Positions 10,531 to 24,510 of a stretch of DNA of 64,000 nt are shown piece by piece. Origin of the DNA: Paulownia fortunei (taxonomy: Eukaryota > Streptophyta > Magnoliopsida > Lamiales > Paulowniaceae). The notes below the pieces were generated by a model. It had not been told where the DNA came from and did no database searches. It saw nothing but the letters and a program-made list of their open reading frames with translations. Position numbers and translations under genes: made by a program. Location: assembly GCA_019321725.1 (NCBI GenBank), contig CM033108.1:14650060-14714059 (forward strand), in the 5' to 3' direction. Position 1 is the first letter of the stretch, and each line of letters starts with the position of its first letter.

Positions 10531-13412
10531 TGTAACACCCCCATTACTACACAACTAGATATATATTATTATTTAACATGATAGAACCTGTGTGCATGCA
10601 TGGAATATTTTTTTTTTGTAACACTATAAGAAAAGATAAATCACTTCTTACATGCACAACCCTGTTTAAAATGCTTTATAACACATGTCATGTATATAGC
10701 AGGATCGGTATTTATATAAAAGCTTAACACCCACAACGACCCAATATTTATATACTTATTTACAGTAAAGTTTTAAAAGCAAAATATAGTACCAGTCTAA
10801 AAATATAATACAACAGACTCAAAATATAACAAGCCAACAAAATAACCCAACAGGTCGTCATTCATGTACACACTCTCTTAGACACCTGCAAGAGCTCCAA
10901 CCGCCGCCCAACCAATAAAAGATGCTTTAGGTATCGTCGTACTCACCTACAGTGCATAAACTATATGAGCTAATGCTCAGCAAGTAAAGATTATGCATGT
11001 TAAAGAATAATCCACAATATCAAGTCATGCAACTCACACAATGCAATTTTATGCATCAAAATATTTCTCTCAAAACCATTTCTTTCTTGGGCCCCTGACC
11101 AACGCTACTATCCTATGCACCGGAAAAGAGTTCTGTACACCGCCATAATCCAATGGCTAATAATCATATAAGCATGTAAATCCATGCATACTCATACGCA
11201 TGCAAATCTATGCACGCGAACCTGCAAATCCATGCATAAAACCATGCAAATCCATGCATGCTTCGGTGCACTAGTAGTGGTCAGCAAAATATTTTCCTTT
11301 CTCTGAATCATGCTATGTAATGCAAGATTTATCATAATGCTCGTATATGATGCATGCACGTGCTAATGACAATGCCCATGTATGTATGCTCAATGGAGAG
11401 CCCTTTACTATGCACATATGATTTATGATATTACATATAATTCACACATCTACTATGTCTATGCATTGTAGTTGCAAATGAATCTTTACTTACCTTTTAC
11501 TTGGTTGGTGGCTTAGTCTAAATTTGTTTAGTATTCCTCTCCAACCTTAGATGTAAATTAGCCTGTAATATTATCCAACATCAAGCACCATTCCCAATTT
11601 GGCAAGTTGAAAGCACAAAATCTCATACTAGACCTTAAACACCAAGCTATAAGCTAACAATCAACCTTTCACAAACTAGAACCCAATATAGCCCCTCAAA
11701 TACCTCAATTTCTCATCTTAAATACATGCAAACATCATGTAATTGAAGTATTATAACTCTAATAGCATGTACCTAATTGTTAACACTCAATAGCAATATG
11801 TCTAGGTTGAAACATGCTAAGTGATCAAATGTGGCAGATTCACATTTTCATATTTTCTTGCTGTCAAGTTTAGTTGCATGATAATTTTAACATCCCCAAG
11901 CATATCCAATCACTCCAAAATTTTTACCACACTTAGATAACATGTATATAAATGTAACCATATCATATAATTGATAAAAATCATGGATATAGCTTTCCAA
12001 GTTCAGCTCTCTTCATGACATACTGAAACAGATTGTTTCCTACCGTGATAGTTTTGCATACTTCATGACATTAATGGTTTTGGCACCATTAAGTATATTC
12101 AATCACTCCAAAATTTTCACCATAATTAGATAACATATATAAGGAGACAACCAGGTCATATTATTACCAAAAATAATGGATTTAGATCCCTTAATTCAGT
12201 TTCCTTCACAGCACACCAAAATAGATTTTGCTATTTTGGCAGTTTGAGTGTTTCTCCAATATCATTCTCTATTTCAATTTCCAACTGATAAAACTTCATT
12301 CCAATACTCTTAACTCATATATGGTCATGTAAATGGTAATAATTATAGGTTTTATTCAACATACCATACACTTTTGAAGTCTAAAACACAAGAAAAACGT
12401 AAGATGACAATTTCTGCCACAAGTATTTCCTATTAAGTGTTTGTGATCAAAAACCCTTTCTTTGTGCACCAAAGTCTAACTAAAAACTTCCTAACACTTT
12501 TATAAGAGATATTGAAAGCTTAATAAACCATAAAACCATTCATAATAATCTGAAAACCAAAGGCAAAGCCATAGATAAGTGTTATCTATGCAGATTTTGA
12601 GGCTAACTTGATGGTAATCACTTCTTCTTTGCTTTTCTTGCTTTTATTTCAACTTGGAATCAATTTGGATCACTTGGAGACCTTAAGGTGTGTGTTTTGA
12701 ATATGAAAATAGCTGAAATGAGGGTCTGGTCATTGCTTAAGGGTGAAGGGTTTGAGGTGTTAGCTTGAGATGTTAGCTTAAGCTTAATAAGAAAGCATGA
12801 GGTGGCAAGTAAATAGCAAATCTGATTTTCTCCCTTATCTTGCAGCCCTAATCTTGTGTGTCTCACCTATTTTTATTTGGTTGCAATCTATCTTAGTCAC
12901 CATTCATTCCCATAGTTATTTCCTATGTTCGTTCATTCAATCTCCAAACCGATTCACATCCGATTCTTAACGAAATATTAAGTTTGCATTTCTTAAATCA
13001 TATTCATATATGGGCCTTGTAATAGGACACTTAAATCACATTATATCATGTCTAATATCCCAAGTATGTTAATTTACAAATATATACTTTTGAAATAACT
13101 TGATCAAATCAAATTAAACTATATAAGCTTACTAGTAACACTTTCAAAATTATAACCTATATATCCCATCTATATCTAATATTGATCCACCTCATTTTCT
13201 TCTTATTTCAATATAAAATCAACTACTTAGATTAGAAAATTCAATAACTAATACCGTGCAAGAACTTCAGAATTTAGTTTAATATTCAAGAATGTCGTAT
13301 AAAATAAAATAAATTATGCAATGTCAATAGAAATGCAAATAGCATATAAAATTAACACGTAATGCATGAATCATATTTGGCCATGTGAGTAGTAAGAGGC
13401 TCGGGTATCACA
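10531..13412 (-). repeat. 5' LTR of element 2 (2,882 bp)
   Basis: On the minus strand it begins TGTGATACCCGAGCC at 13412 and ends GGGGGTGTTACA at 10531, next to the primer-binding site. It is the only complete LTR of this element. It contains a block of four TGCAAATCCATGCA-like motifs at 11171-11260. Short ORFs inside it are not genes. Confidence 0.92.
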
Positions 13413-13417
13413 ACACC
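13413..13417. repeat. Right target-site duplication of element 2 (ACACC)
   Basis: Matches 3597-3601 exactly and directly follows the LTR end CA at 13411-13412. Confidence 0.85.
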
Positions 13418-14120
13418 ATCGCTTTATACAGTTACTTGAGAGAAGCCTACTCGTATTCTATGTATATATCTTCTGAGAATCCATTAAGCCTGAACAACAT
13501 ATGAAAACAACATTTACGTAAATGTCTCCACAAATTTTGCTAGTATGACATACTCTCATTTAGAAAATATAAAATATTCCAAAACTAGTTGACCCTTATG
13601 AAGCCAAATGACCATAAGCATTCCAACCAGCTGGTAACAATTATTGCATAGAGGTTTTCTTCAACAAAGATTATGCTTGTCTTGTTTGCTTCACTCGAGA
13701 AACACTAACATTATTCATTCAGTTTCGTTCTTTTCTTTCTTTTTGAAATTATCTTTCGTGCACTTTCTCGTATTCAAACTATCCCAGCGTGGTTCCAGAA
13801 ATGCTAACAGTGCAGGGATTGATAGGTTGCTTTGGCTTTAATATAAACTTTATGCTCTCTTTCCCCAAGTTTTGTAATATTGAAACTTTGACTTGACAAA
13901 ATATGGAAAGTGCAGGGATATTTAATTAGATCAATATTATATTTAACAATACCAGGTAGATAAATTAAATGTTTGTATCATCAGGAAAGCAATTTTTCTG
14001 GGCATTTTTTTTGTGCATCGAGTATACTAAAGAAAGCATCACATCACAGTAAAAACTAGTTCCCAAGCCAGATGATGAAGCCCTTTGACACAAAGAAGTA
14101 TCAACAAATTCCATATATGT
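13418..14120. other. Spacer, no gene recognised
   Basis: AT-rich host sequence to the right of element 2 and downstream (minus strand) of the SEC10 fragment. The 65-codon plus-strand ORF at 13644-13841 has no recognisable features. Confidence 0.45.
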
Positions 14121-15077
14121 ACCTTAAATATCCAAGTCACAGCACCCCATGCCGCGTAAATCTCTAGCAAGCTCCTGTGTCTTCTTATGTGCCACTGCTA
14201 GCATTCTAAGATACTGAGGGTAATAAATGAAAGATGGGTTAACGTCACTAGATATTGGATTAATAAGAGCAGTTAGAAGCTACAGATGGAACTCACTGAT
14301 AAACTGTGCCTTCTGCCATGGAGGTGGATTAGGTAGAGATAGCTTTACTAATAGCTTCTCAAGAAGTTTATGAACTCCGTCTTCCAAAACACGCTACACA
14401 TCAGAACAACAACTCAAATTAAATATTTATAATTTAGTCCACCTAATAACCTATGATTTAAACCCTATTTGAACAGATGTAAAAATAATAGAAAAAGCCT
14501 GAAGGACTTGGAGATTAGATATTTGGAAAGTAAATGATAATCACAAATTCAGAAGATGTACTCGATACAAGATGATGGGTTAGATGCTTCCGATCAAGGT
14601 TCAAACAAAAACCATAGTTACTGCTCTATTGGTTCTTATATTAGTCAATGGCACTCGGCTTCTATCAAGAAAAATTGGAGGAATTTAGTCATTTTAGTGA
14701 CCAGGTTTATTATTCTTGATTTGCTTGATTTTACAATTTCTATTAGACATTCTAACATATACTATTTGCCAAAATAGAGGCAATTCAACAATTTAAGGGA
14801 TCCTAGGATTGTTATTCTTGTCAGATCTTATTTAAATATTTGGCGTTGTAGCAGAACAACCTCTAAATTAGGAAAAATGATTAGTGCACAGGAAAGAATC
14901 CTGAAATTAGCGAACAAGGCATCCTGTTCATGCAACACAATAAGAAAGTTGGAACCCAGGACTTATCAAATGCAAGAACAAAACAGTCATACAGGAATAC
15001 TTGAACCAATATTGGCATCATATCCTTAGGTGAAGGAAATACTGCTGTTAATTTTGTTGCTTCTTTACGTACAGTCT
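14121..15077 (-). pseudogene. SEC10: Exocyst subunit SEC10 fragment (three exons, decayed)
   Basis: Three minus-strand blocks with splice sites match adjoining parts of the C-terminal half of plant SEC10, a subunit of the exocyst tether that docks secretory vesicles at the plasma membrane. They are 15001-15077 (TVRKEATKLTAVFPSPKDM), 14300-14393 (VLEDGVHKLLEKLLVKLS) and 14121-14213 (YLRMLAVAHKKTQELARDL). Introns of about 607 and 86 bp remain, so this is a DNA-level copy and not a processed pseudogene. The second block has a one-base frameshift after NPPP, and the third ends in a premature TAA at 14124-14126. The rest of the gene is absent. The name rests on remembered family sequence, not on a search. 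Confidence 0.72.
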
Positions 15078-15151
15078 CTGCAAGCCAGAAAAGTAAAAGT
15101 CATGTTACAGAGGAGAAAAAATCTGAAATGCCATGGACCAAACTATCTCAC

Positions 15152-16308
<1,157 letters not shown>

Positions 16309-16413
16309 CTCCAGGCTTCATGAATCGCATTCTAGCATCTCTGTCCCACACTTCTTATTGTTATAACCAACCACATCTTCATTGTTAGGATCTGGATGCT
16401 CAATAAGATAGCG
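16309..16413 (-). pseudogene. Unidentified host exon with intact splice sites
   Basis: A 105-bp minus-strand block opens after TTTATTCAG and closes at a GTATGC donor. It encodes [20 protein letters not shown] and then, after a one-base slip, [15 protein letters not shown]. The peptide looks like a conserved plant protein, but I cannot name it, and it is not part of ROP, SEC10 or GOGAT. It lies between the ROP and GOGAT fragments in the same orientation. The frameshift and isolation suggest a captured or decayed exon. Confidence 0.5.
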
Positions 16414-16448
16414 CTGAATAAATATATAGATATATAAAGTACAGTAAA

Positions 16449-16830
16449 TTGGGGCCATTTTCTTCTTTTTTTCCGTTTGACTTTTTTTTATCTTCTTTCT
16501 TTTGTTTTTTTCCTTTTTGTCTTCTTTCTCTTATTCTTTATTCTTTTTCCCTTTCCTTTTTCTTCTTTTTTATTTTTATTTTCTTTGTTTCTCCTCCTGA
16601 ACCAATTCATCTCTTCTTCCCTTTCATTTTTTCTTTCTTTTTTTGCGACCACCATTTTCCCTCTTTTATTTTCTTTTCTATCTCATCCCGAACCAATTCT
16701 TCTCTACTTTCCTTCTATTTTTTTAATTTTATTTTCTACTACCACCATTTCCTTTCTATTGTTTTCTCTTCTGTCTGCTCCCAAACCACTTCTTCTCTAC
16801 TTTCCTTTCATTGTCTTTATTTTTCTCAGC
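16449..16830 (+). repeat. Pyrimidine-rich (T/C) low-complexity tract
   Basis: About 380 bases almost wholly of T and C on the plus strand, with three loosely repeated sub-blocks around ACCAATTC and ACCACCATTT. The long Phe- and Ser-rich ORFs read through it in two frames are by-products of composition. Confidence 0.8.
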
Positions 16831-17643
16831 TCTCCCATGGCTGTTGTAGAGTCAAAGCAAAGAGGAATCATAAAACAATGTGATAACTTGATGAAAAAAC
16901 ATAATATAGCACACTATGAAATCCATACCTGTATGTACCGGTACATATTTAGAATACAAATGTGGAATCAATTGATCATCTTCGTGACTCGTTCCACTCT
17001 TAAAATATGTTACGCCAACACTGTCTGTTTACTATACAAAACCCAACCTTATTCTTCACCTCAAAATTATGGAACATCTTTGTTGAGGTATGTTTACCTA
17101 TTGCAGCAAAGAAATAAAGTTGCTCTTACAACTTACTCCACCAATAATGGAATTTTTAATTATCTAGTAGTACACAAGCCAAAAGTTCATTACATCTTTC
17201 TTAGATGAGAAGCTGAAAACATCATATTCAAGATATCATTTGAAAGATTTATTTCCTAAATCTCTTAAACAAAAAAATCATTGAAATAACTATCACCAAT
17301 TCATATTTAAAAGCTTCGATCAAAGATGATTTCTAGAGTACTATGGCATCACCTGCCAACTACATAGCAAAGCATGATAAATTAGTATCGTAAAAGATTT
17401 TTTGATAATGCAAACCTTATATGCATTGTAATCTTAATTTTGTTCTTTTCTTACAAAGGATTGATTTTAATTTAACATTGTCTGCAAGCAATGTATCATG
17501 CAAAATAGGACCATTACTGTGAAATTTTTTATTATAGTGCTGCTCCATTTAGGCAATCCAACACCTCTATACAAGAACTATATTATTTTATAGCCTCAAC
17601 CCAGTTCATCTAATAGTTTTGAAACTTTAAACCACATACTTAC
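16831..17643. other. Spacer, no gene recognised
   Basis: Between the pyrimidine tract and the last GOGAT exon. No coding similarity, repeat or RNA structure seen. Confidence 0.45.
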
Positions 17644-20397
17644 AGAAAGAATATAAGTGAGATTAAGACGTAGAGTCTTCATCAAGGGAATGTCTCAAGG
17701 TCTTATAAGTTGTGTGTGGCCAATTATCCAGTTTCTCACAGCCCAACTGGGCCAACATGCTTCTTATCTGGCAGAAGATAGTCAATAACATCAGCTTAAG
17801 CAATAGAATGATCATGAATATAGTAATCGAAGCCAAAACTTGGAGGCCAATGGCAGAGTGATAAGTGTGCTGGCAGAGTTAGTGCACCCTCTCCCTTCCC
17901 TCCAAACAAAAGAAATGGCCATTTAGTAAAAGGAGGAAGCTGGAAATACGTGCAATATCATAAGGTTGATGTGTCTCTTAAAGAAAAGGAAAATCAACAC
18001 TTAATACAAGTCTACTTCTCAAAGAATCAAAAGTTAGCTCCATCTTATCCAATTTCTAACTTCCATTGTCTTAATCATTATCAACTTTTCACACAAATTT
18101 GTTGATATTCTTATATGAATTTCAACAACTAGGTGGACTGCATGATGAGAAAAAAAAAGTACAAGCAATAGTTATCGATCAAAACCTCTGCTTTCATCAA
18201 AATTTTCATTACTTTTCTCAATTCAACAACTTGGTAAACTGCCTGCTAAGAATTGGTATATCCATCTGATATGCCGCTTTCATCAAAATTTTCATTGTCG
18301 TAAATTTGCATACTTGTGACTCCAAGAAAAAGTGTCGAAAGCATATTCCAAATTGAACTTCAACAAATTTATGTACATTTTTTGTGAGATAAGAAGAAAG
18401 TTTATGACCATCTCATACTGAATATGTTGACCTCCGCTGCTGCAAAAGGTGCTCATCATGAATGTACAAGTTAAAAAACCTAGGATGGTAATTAGGTCAG
18501 CAGGGGAAATTAGTACATATCAGTTTTCCAGCTGGTGGCATTCAATAGGTGATGACAATAATTCAACCATGAGAGGTACAAACTCATCATATTGAGTCCT
18601 TTCGAGTCTTCAACATGAAATTCATTGTATTAATAATCAACTCAAAGTGATAAATAGACTAGATCAAGCTTGAAGAAGGGTCTAAGCATAGATTCCATCT
18701 GTAAGCTAGCATTTCTCAATTAGCAGGATATATTTTCGATGAACACTATTTCTATTTCATTGTCAAGCAGGAGTCCACCCTTTAAAGCCAATTTCTAGTA
18801 ACCCCATCCCACAACCACATATTTGAGGACCCACCCTTCAAAATAAATTTCTAACAACCCCATCGCACACTCTAACCAAAAAAAGAATGAAAGAAGAAAG
18901 AAATTAACTCTATATGAGATTGTCCACTCAATTAATCCAATTCCAAAGTAGAATGCTTGCTTCTAACAATACATGAAATCTAACTACAACATCATGTCAA
19001 CCCTAGAAACTAGGAAACATATGTATTAACTCTAAATGCTAACCATAATAAATCAAATTCAAAACTAAAAGTAATACAACTCTACTCGATCTGTAAATAA
19101 AAAAATGGAAACATCCTGAAATGAAATCTGTTTATCATCGAGAAAGCAGAAATGCCAATTACCTCTTCTGCAACATATAAGAAGCAATTGACAAGGTCAC
19201 CAAGCACACCAGGGAAATGAGCTCCTAGCTTTTCTCTTAGCACAAAATTCAATTGAAGCAATTACAGAACCATACAAATATGAAAAAGGTTGATATTAGC
19301 AAAGACTGCATTGTCTATTCCAAATATTTGTCAACCCAAATGTCCAGAATTACATCGACTTTTACTAGTACAAGCAAAATAATTATTCTGAGCACTCATA
19401 AATTAATTGAGCAAGATCCTCAATAGAATAAATACCATGGTGTGGAGGTGGAGATATAAGGCAGACACCAACTTTTGAATTCCTCAACCTCAAAATATAA
19501 GCACTAACATTTTTCCTTGGAAGTTGTCCGCCTTTACATGGTTTTGCACCTTGAGCAATTATTATTTCTAGTCGATCAGCATTAGCCAAAAATGTTGGGT
19601 GTCACACCAAAGCACCCTGAAGCTACCTGAAAAATCAAATTTAAAATTTTTATTGCTCACTAGAATACAAATCTGTAGCCTGTATAAATAATCAGTATGT
19701 GCACACATAATAGCAGGGTATAAGTTCGAGTAGAGATCAAGTTGAGCTTCTCTAGATCAAGCTTGAGCTTTTTATTAAACCAAGCTAGAGCTCAATTCTA
19801 TGTTTCAAAAGCTCGCTAACCGGCTTGCGAGCTTTTTACTATCAAAAAGGCCAAAACAACAAATAGAATTAAGTCTACATATGTTCAACTGATAAAGTGA
19901 AGACCAATTTGAAAATAATATTTGGACGTAGTAAATTCTTTGGGAAATGAGTTGGGTTCTAATGGTATTGCTAATAATAAGGAATTTGTATTCAGCCAGA
20001 TATATAAACCTGATATGCTTGCAGAAAATTGGTTGATACAATACTACAATTAATTACCTCACCCACTTCTCCAAAATTAGGTTTTCCGCATAATCTATTC
20101 ACTATTAGAGCAACTGCTTCATGACTTTCCTAGGAAACAACTAATAGCGACAACAAGTGATGAAGCAAAATCAACCCTTCCAACTGGGATTGGTGAAAGA
20201 TCACTCTTGAACTCAAAGAGATCTCCGAGAACTTAAAGTCAGCAAACATCAATACAGTTATGTTCAATGATTAGTAGATCATCTGGTCAATATGATAAGT
20301 TCTTGTATAATGGGGATAAAGGCTTGAAATTGGCATAACTTGAAACAATTTTGACATCTCTGGATTGTTACCATGATATTCGCGTTTCATCAAAAAA
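17644..20397 (-). pseudogene. GLU1: Ferredoxin-dependent glutamate synthase (Fd-GOGAT) fragment
   Basis: Minus-strand exons match the central-to-C-terminal part of plant Fd-GOGAT, the plastid enzyme making glutamate from glutamine and 2-oxoglutarate. About 20342-20397: REYHGNNPEMSKL. About 20041-20240: LFEFKSDLSPIPVG. 19383-19626: [15 protein letters not shown] and [20 protein letters not shown]. 19163-19235: LGAHFPGVLGDLVNCFLYVA. 17644-17767: MLAQLGCEKLD, then KTLRLNLTYILS. Order and orientation are preserved, but the exons between the second and third blocks and between the third and fourth are missing. In-frame stops and frameshifts occur in most blocks. Introns remain, so it derives from genomic DNA. 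The long GOGAT C-terminus is absent. The Fd- rather than NADH-type assignment is from memory of the family. Confidence 0.85.
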
Positions 20398-22058
20398 AGG
20401 AACAAGAGTTCAGCACTTTTTTCATTCAAAGACTAAAATTTATTGAAATGAATATATAATGTGCAAGAAATTTGTAGATTCAGGTTGCACACTATGGAGA
20501 TTCAAGTGTCCAAAAATATGTACCTCCTCGCCTAAATTGTATGAACCCAAAAATTTCCATAACATTTTACAAGTGAAGACCTTGTCATTTTTGGTTAATG
20601 CTTTTTGAGAAGATACAGCTAACAAGAGCATTATTTATTCAGAAAATGGCCATACCATAAAGCCATTTATTTGTACTGTCATAAAAAAAATTATGATATA
20701 GAATATTCAAAATTTACAGAAAAAGTCCTTGTCTATCGTAAGTTAAAGAACAAGTTCTTTTAGAATTGTCTCAACTCATGAAGATGAAGCTTATGAATTG
20801 ATGTAAAATAACACTTATCGACCAAGAAGAGCTAAAGCAATAAAAACCGAACCAAATGCTTCGTTCCAATTGAGATTATTAACTCATCCAAGGTCTATCC
20901 ACAAATGCTTGAATTACTCCCACAAAAAGCAATGTAAAATATATATTTGCGCAATCCATAAATTCAAATGCGTGTGCACCATAATAGCTAAAGCCAAGTA
21001 GTTTAAGTTTAGAATTTTTAAGTTATTTAAGTAGAAAGATAAGATAGGTAAAAAAGAAAACCATAGCATGCAACATCTAAGACATTAATAACTTAAAGTA
21101 TGTCTAGAAAATGGAAATGTTACCTAGAAAGCAATGAGATTGAGATTTTTGAGAGAATTTTTAGAATGCCTAATCCACTTGCCCAAAATAAAATTTAGGA
21201 GCACTTCCCGTTAAGAATATTTAGCCAAAAATTCCGACCAGAAGGAATAAAGAGAAACCATTAAGCAATTAAATGAGCATACTATTCAAAGAAAAGAACT
21301 AGCATGACACAGTCACCACACCAATGCATCTGCTCCATGAAAATACATATTCAAATCCAAAAATTTCTGCAGCCCCAAATTGATCCTTTCAACATATTTT
21401 TGGAAATATAACTACAAATCAATCTTACTAGGTGTGACTCAAAACATGATATGAAATACCAAACAAAGATTTCCTTTTAGAAAGGAAGTCCTATATTTTG
21501 AACGGTTCCCAAGTAGTAAGGAGAATTGATAATTATGCATCACGTTCCTAGAGAAGACAACAGTTCAATAGCAACTAAATGAAGCTAGATCCACGTCTCT
21601 TATAAAAAGGTATTGTTTATGAAAACTTGAGAAGAGGAAAAGAAGCAAAAAGTAAAAAAACTTCTTATAAAGTCCATAATCATGGTATACAAACCTTGCA
21701 AAAATTCTTTTATGCCTGTTCAATAGTAGCAATAGGAATTTTTTCATTTCGCATCAGGTTCATAGTTTTAGCGCTCAGCTTCTATTAACGACATGTCTCT
21801 AATGTCTAGTACGGGCACACAGCACTGCAAATATACATCAAAAGTAATACACAACTGATTGATTATATAAAGGATACAGAGAGAAGAAGATTAATCATGA
21901 AAAGGATGCAAAGAAAAATAGGAAGATCTAGTAATAATATAGGAGATCATATGTGGCTAAACTCACCCATATGCTTTCCCATGGACAAAGGGTAAAGGGA
22001 AATGAAGCTGGCTCCGAACAGGATTTAGACATTGGACTAAATGACTCACTACTATTGA
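20398..22058. other. Spacer, no gene recognised
   Basis: AT-rich and without clear exons on either strand. Earlier Fd-GOGAT exons, expected upstream on the minus strand, are not found. A short minus-strand ORF at 21565-21747 is Leu/Phe-rich noise. Confidence 0.45.
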
Positions 22059-22126
22059 ACTTTTCTTTCTTTCTTTTGTCTTTTTTTTCTTCTTTTATTT
22101 TTTTTCTTTCTATCTTTCTTTCTTTC
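22059..22126 (+). repeat. CTTT-rich tract, left half of an interrupted pyrimidine tract
   Basis: A run of CTTT-like repeats broken by the solo LTR at 22127; the T-rich tract resumes at 24425. The last five bases (22122-22126, CTTTC) and 24425-24429 (CTTTT) are a plausible 4/5 target-site duplication. Confidence 0.65.
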
Positions 22127-24424
22127 TATAATGCCCAATTCTCAATTCTCTCCTACATAGCCAATAATAAGCATTTTGCATGAATATGCATCTAATCAAT
22201 GTGCATTATTGAATTATGGCTTACAAATAGTATGATTGCACGAACATGAATAATTGTTATTATATGCTTCATTTATAATTTAACATGCATTAGTACATGA
22301 AATATGAGATCAAACTTTCATTTCTTAATTTAACATATTCCTTAAGTGCTCTTTTTGCAGTGAAAAGCTCGGTATTTCGGTTACGGAAGATTGATGTGTT
22401 GAATGGCCATGAAATGAATTATTTGTATTGCTCCATACTAGTTATATGCTAAAGCGATTAATTGCCTAAATATGTACTTGAAATATGTTACATTGGCTAA
22501 GAACTAAAAGTATGCACAATGGTGCAATTTGATTGGTTGGTTGACTAGGTTGCATAAAACCATTCTAAACCGCATTGCACTTGATTATAACACCAAAACA
22601 TCAATTTTTGTCATCTCCTTAGCCCATGAACGTGGCTTTTGGCATGAGAAGACACCAAGCATGATACAACCAATCATCACCCTCCACTTACCTCTCTTTG
22701 AAAGGTCAAAGAAATTATTTTCATCCATATTTCTTGTGGAAGCACCTAAAAAACGACCAGTCCTTATTCTTCTAAGTTTCTCCCAAATTTCTACACTCTC
22801 ATACTCACAAAAGTTGAATTCAATCCATAGGAATCCATAGAACACAAGCTAGAACAAGTTTCCATCCTTTTAAGCTTGAAAATCGTTGATTTTGAAGCTT
22901 AAATCCAACTTAATCAAGGTATATTCTTTTTCAATATTTCTTATGATGAATTTGTAGTATCTTGGATGGTTACATATTTTAGTATGCTTTTGTATGATTA
23001 AAAACTTAAGTAAGTTACACTTGAAGCCAAAACCAAGCTAGTTAAGCTAATTTTTAGCAAAATTGATAGTCTTGTGAAATTGTTTAATTTACTTATTTCT
23101 ATTGATTTTGTAATGCTTATATTGTGTTTGGAAGTTTCTTTGAATGATTGAAAATAATAGCAATTAGTTTGCTTAATTGAAGGTTAGAATCAATTTAAGT
23201 TAGAATCAAGTTTACGTCATTTTAATTCGGATTGTGTTCATATTTTAGGGGCTGCCCTAATAATTATGTTTGAATTATTAGTTATTTAATGGCTGCCCTA
23301 ATGTTTAATGTCTTAAATTAGTAGTAAAATATGGAGTATGCATTGTTTTTAAGGTTATGTAATTGATATGTAATTCTTTACAAAAGATTGAAAAGTGTAT
23401 ATAAACTTTAACTAGAATAGATTAAATGACTTATAAAAAGGATATTAAATGGTACATGATTTGATTATGTTAGGCCTTTAACACATCCTATCTTCTAAAG
23501 AGATTGACCTTTTCACCTAGCACAAAGTGGACTTGAGGTAAGTTGAAGCTTTCATTTGGTGTATCACAAGAATCATATAATGTTTGTTCATGTTTTAATG
23601 TGATTGTTGTTGTTTGTCAAATGATGTAATGTTTGATGCATTTATGATTTATGAAGCATGACACTATTAAGAATATAATAAGGTTTTTGAAAAGGAAGTA
23701 TGGTACTTGATTGATGGTCGGGTAGACAAGGGATGCGGGAGGGACCGGCGGACCCAACAAATGGTGGCAAATACTTGAGGTTGAAAAATCGGTATAGGAA
23801 AGCCACAATGAATGAGATAGAATACGGCTAATACCTGAGGTTGAAAGACCAAGTATGGAAACCCTGTATTAGTTCTCTTATTGGCCAATCATTATGAACA
23901 GGTTTCGAAAACTATGGTCTATCGCTATTAGTTAGGTACCACACTTCAAGGGCCCTAAAGAATGATTTATGAATGAAAGTTATTAAATAGAATATTGCAT
24001 TTAATGATTTATGAGAGGTGCATATATGTTATTTGTTATTACATCAGTTTCATCTTACTGAACCTTTAGCTCATTAGATTCATGTGATGCAGGTGGAAAT
24101 GTACAGGTTTAGAGGTTGACTGAGTCTCTAGAGCGGCCGGACAGAGATTTGTTCATATGCCATGCTTCGACCTGTTTTGTAGTTTATTTTAAAAACTCTG
24201 TTTTGTTTTTAAATAAGCCGCTCTGTTATGGTTTTGTAAACAGATGTACTTAGTTTTGATATATGTATATGGTGTGTTTAAAAGGATTCAAGTTCTTTCT
24301 CTTATAGCTAAGAATGAGAACTTTTATTAAAAACCATAACTCTAATAAAGATGAAAAATTAACATTTCTTGATTTAACTGTATCAGTTTGTTTAGGTTCT
24401 GCAGTTAGGTTAAGGGGTGTTACA
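22127..24424 (+). mobile_element. Solo LTR of a Ty3/gypsy element (2,298 bp)
   Basis: The right end reads AGGGGTGTTACA, the LTR terminus shared with elements 2 and 4. The left end reads TATAATGCCC, taken as a decayed TGTAATGCCC. The interior holds a short repeat near 23700-23880 (variants of TACTTGAGGTTGAAA, three times), typical LTR texture and no gag or pol. Its length is in the range of the other gypsy LTRs here. ORFs at 22529-22845 on both strands lie inside it and are not genes. A solo LTR forms by recombination between the two LTRs of one element. Confidence 0.75.
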
Positions 24425-24510
24425 CTTTTTTTTTTTTTTCTTTTTTTCTTCTTTTTTTTCTTTTTTTTCTTTTCCTTCTTTTTTATTTTTTTTTCTTCTT
24501 CTTCCATTTT
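24425..24510 (+). repeat. Poly-T/CTT tract, right half of the interrupted tract
   Basis: About 85 bases of T with occasional C. It continues the tract left of the solo LTR. Confidence 0.8.

Larger units (their letters stand above)
3602..13412 (-). mobile_element. Ty3/gypsy LTR retrotransposon, probably Tekay/Del-type chromovirus (element 2)
   Basis: The element runs on the minus strand: 5' LTR 10531-13412, primer-binding site 10511-10527, gag-PR-RT-RH 7201-10359, then LTR sequence 3602-7200. The outer LTR ends are flanked by ACACC on both sides. The LTR end facing the primer site reads GGGGGTGTTACA, shared with the other gypsy LTRs here. At 3602-3603 the terminal TG has decayed to TA. Integrase is missing, and the 3' end carries one LTR piece joined to a second, diverged one. 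Long LTRs, an iMet-type primer site and kinship to element 4 (which keeps a degraded chromodomain-like tail) suggest the Tekay/Del clade; that is inference. Confidence 0.92.

Noticed and set aside
1..13412. Endogenous pararetrovirus considered for the RT/RNase H regions
   Set aside because: LTRs, 5-bp target duplications, an iMet primer site, integrase and gypsy gag are present; no movement protein was seen, so these are LTR retrotransposons.
13418..14120. Search for a Helitron 3' end (CTRR with hairpin) left of the SEC10 fragment
   Set aside because: ACTAG words near 13582 and 14056 lack a convincing GC-rich hairpin at the right distance; no terminus can be claimed.
16449..17208. Two overlapping plus-strand ORFs of 144 and 243 codons, Phe/Leu/Ser-rich, looking like membrane proteins
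   Set aside because: They read through a T/C low-complexity tract; the composition alone explains the hydrophobic residues and lack of stops.
22529..22845. ORFs of 103 and 86 codons on opposite strands
   Set aside because: Inside the solo LTR at 22127-24424, with no domain similarity.
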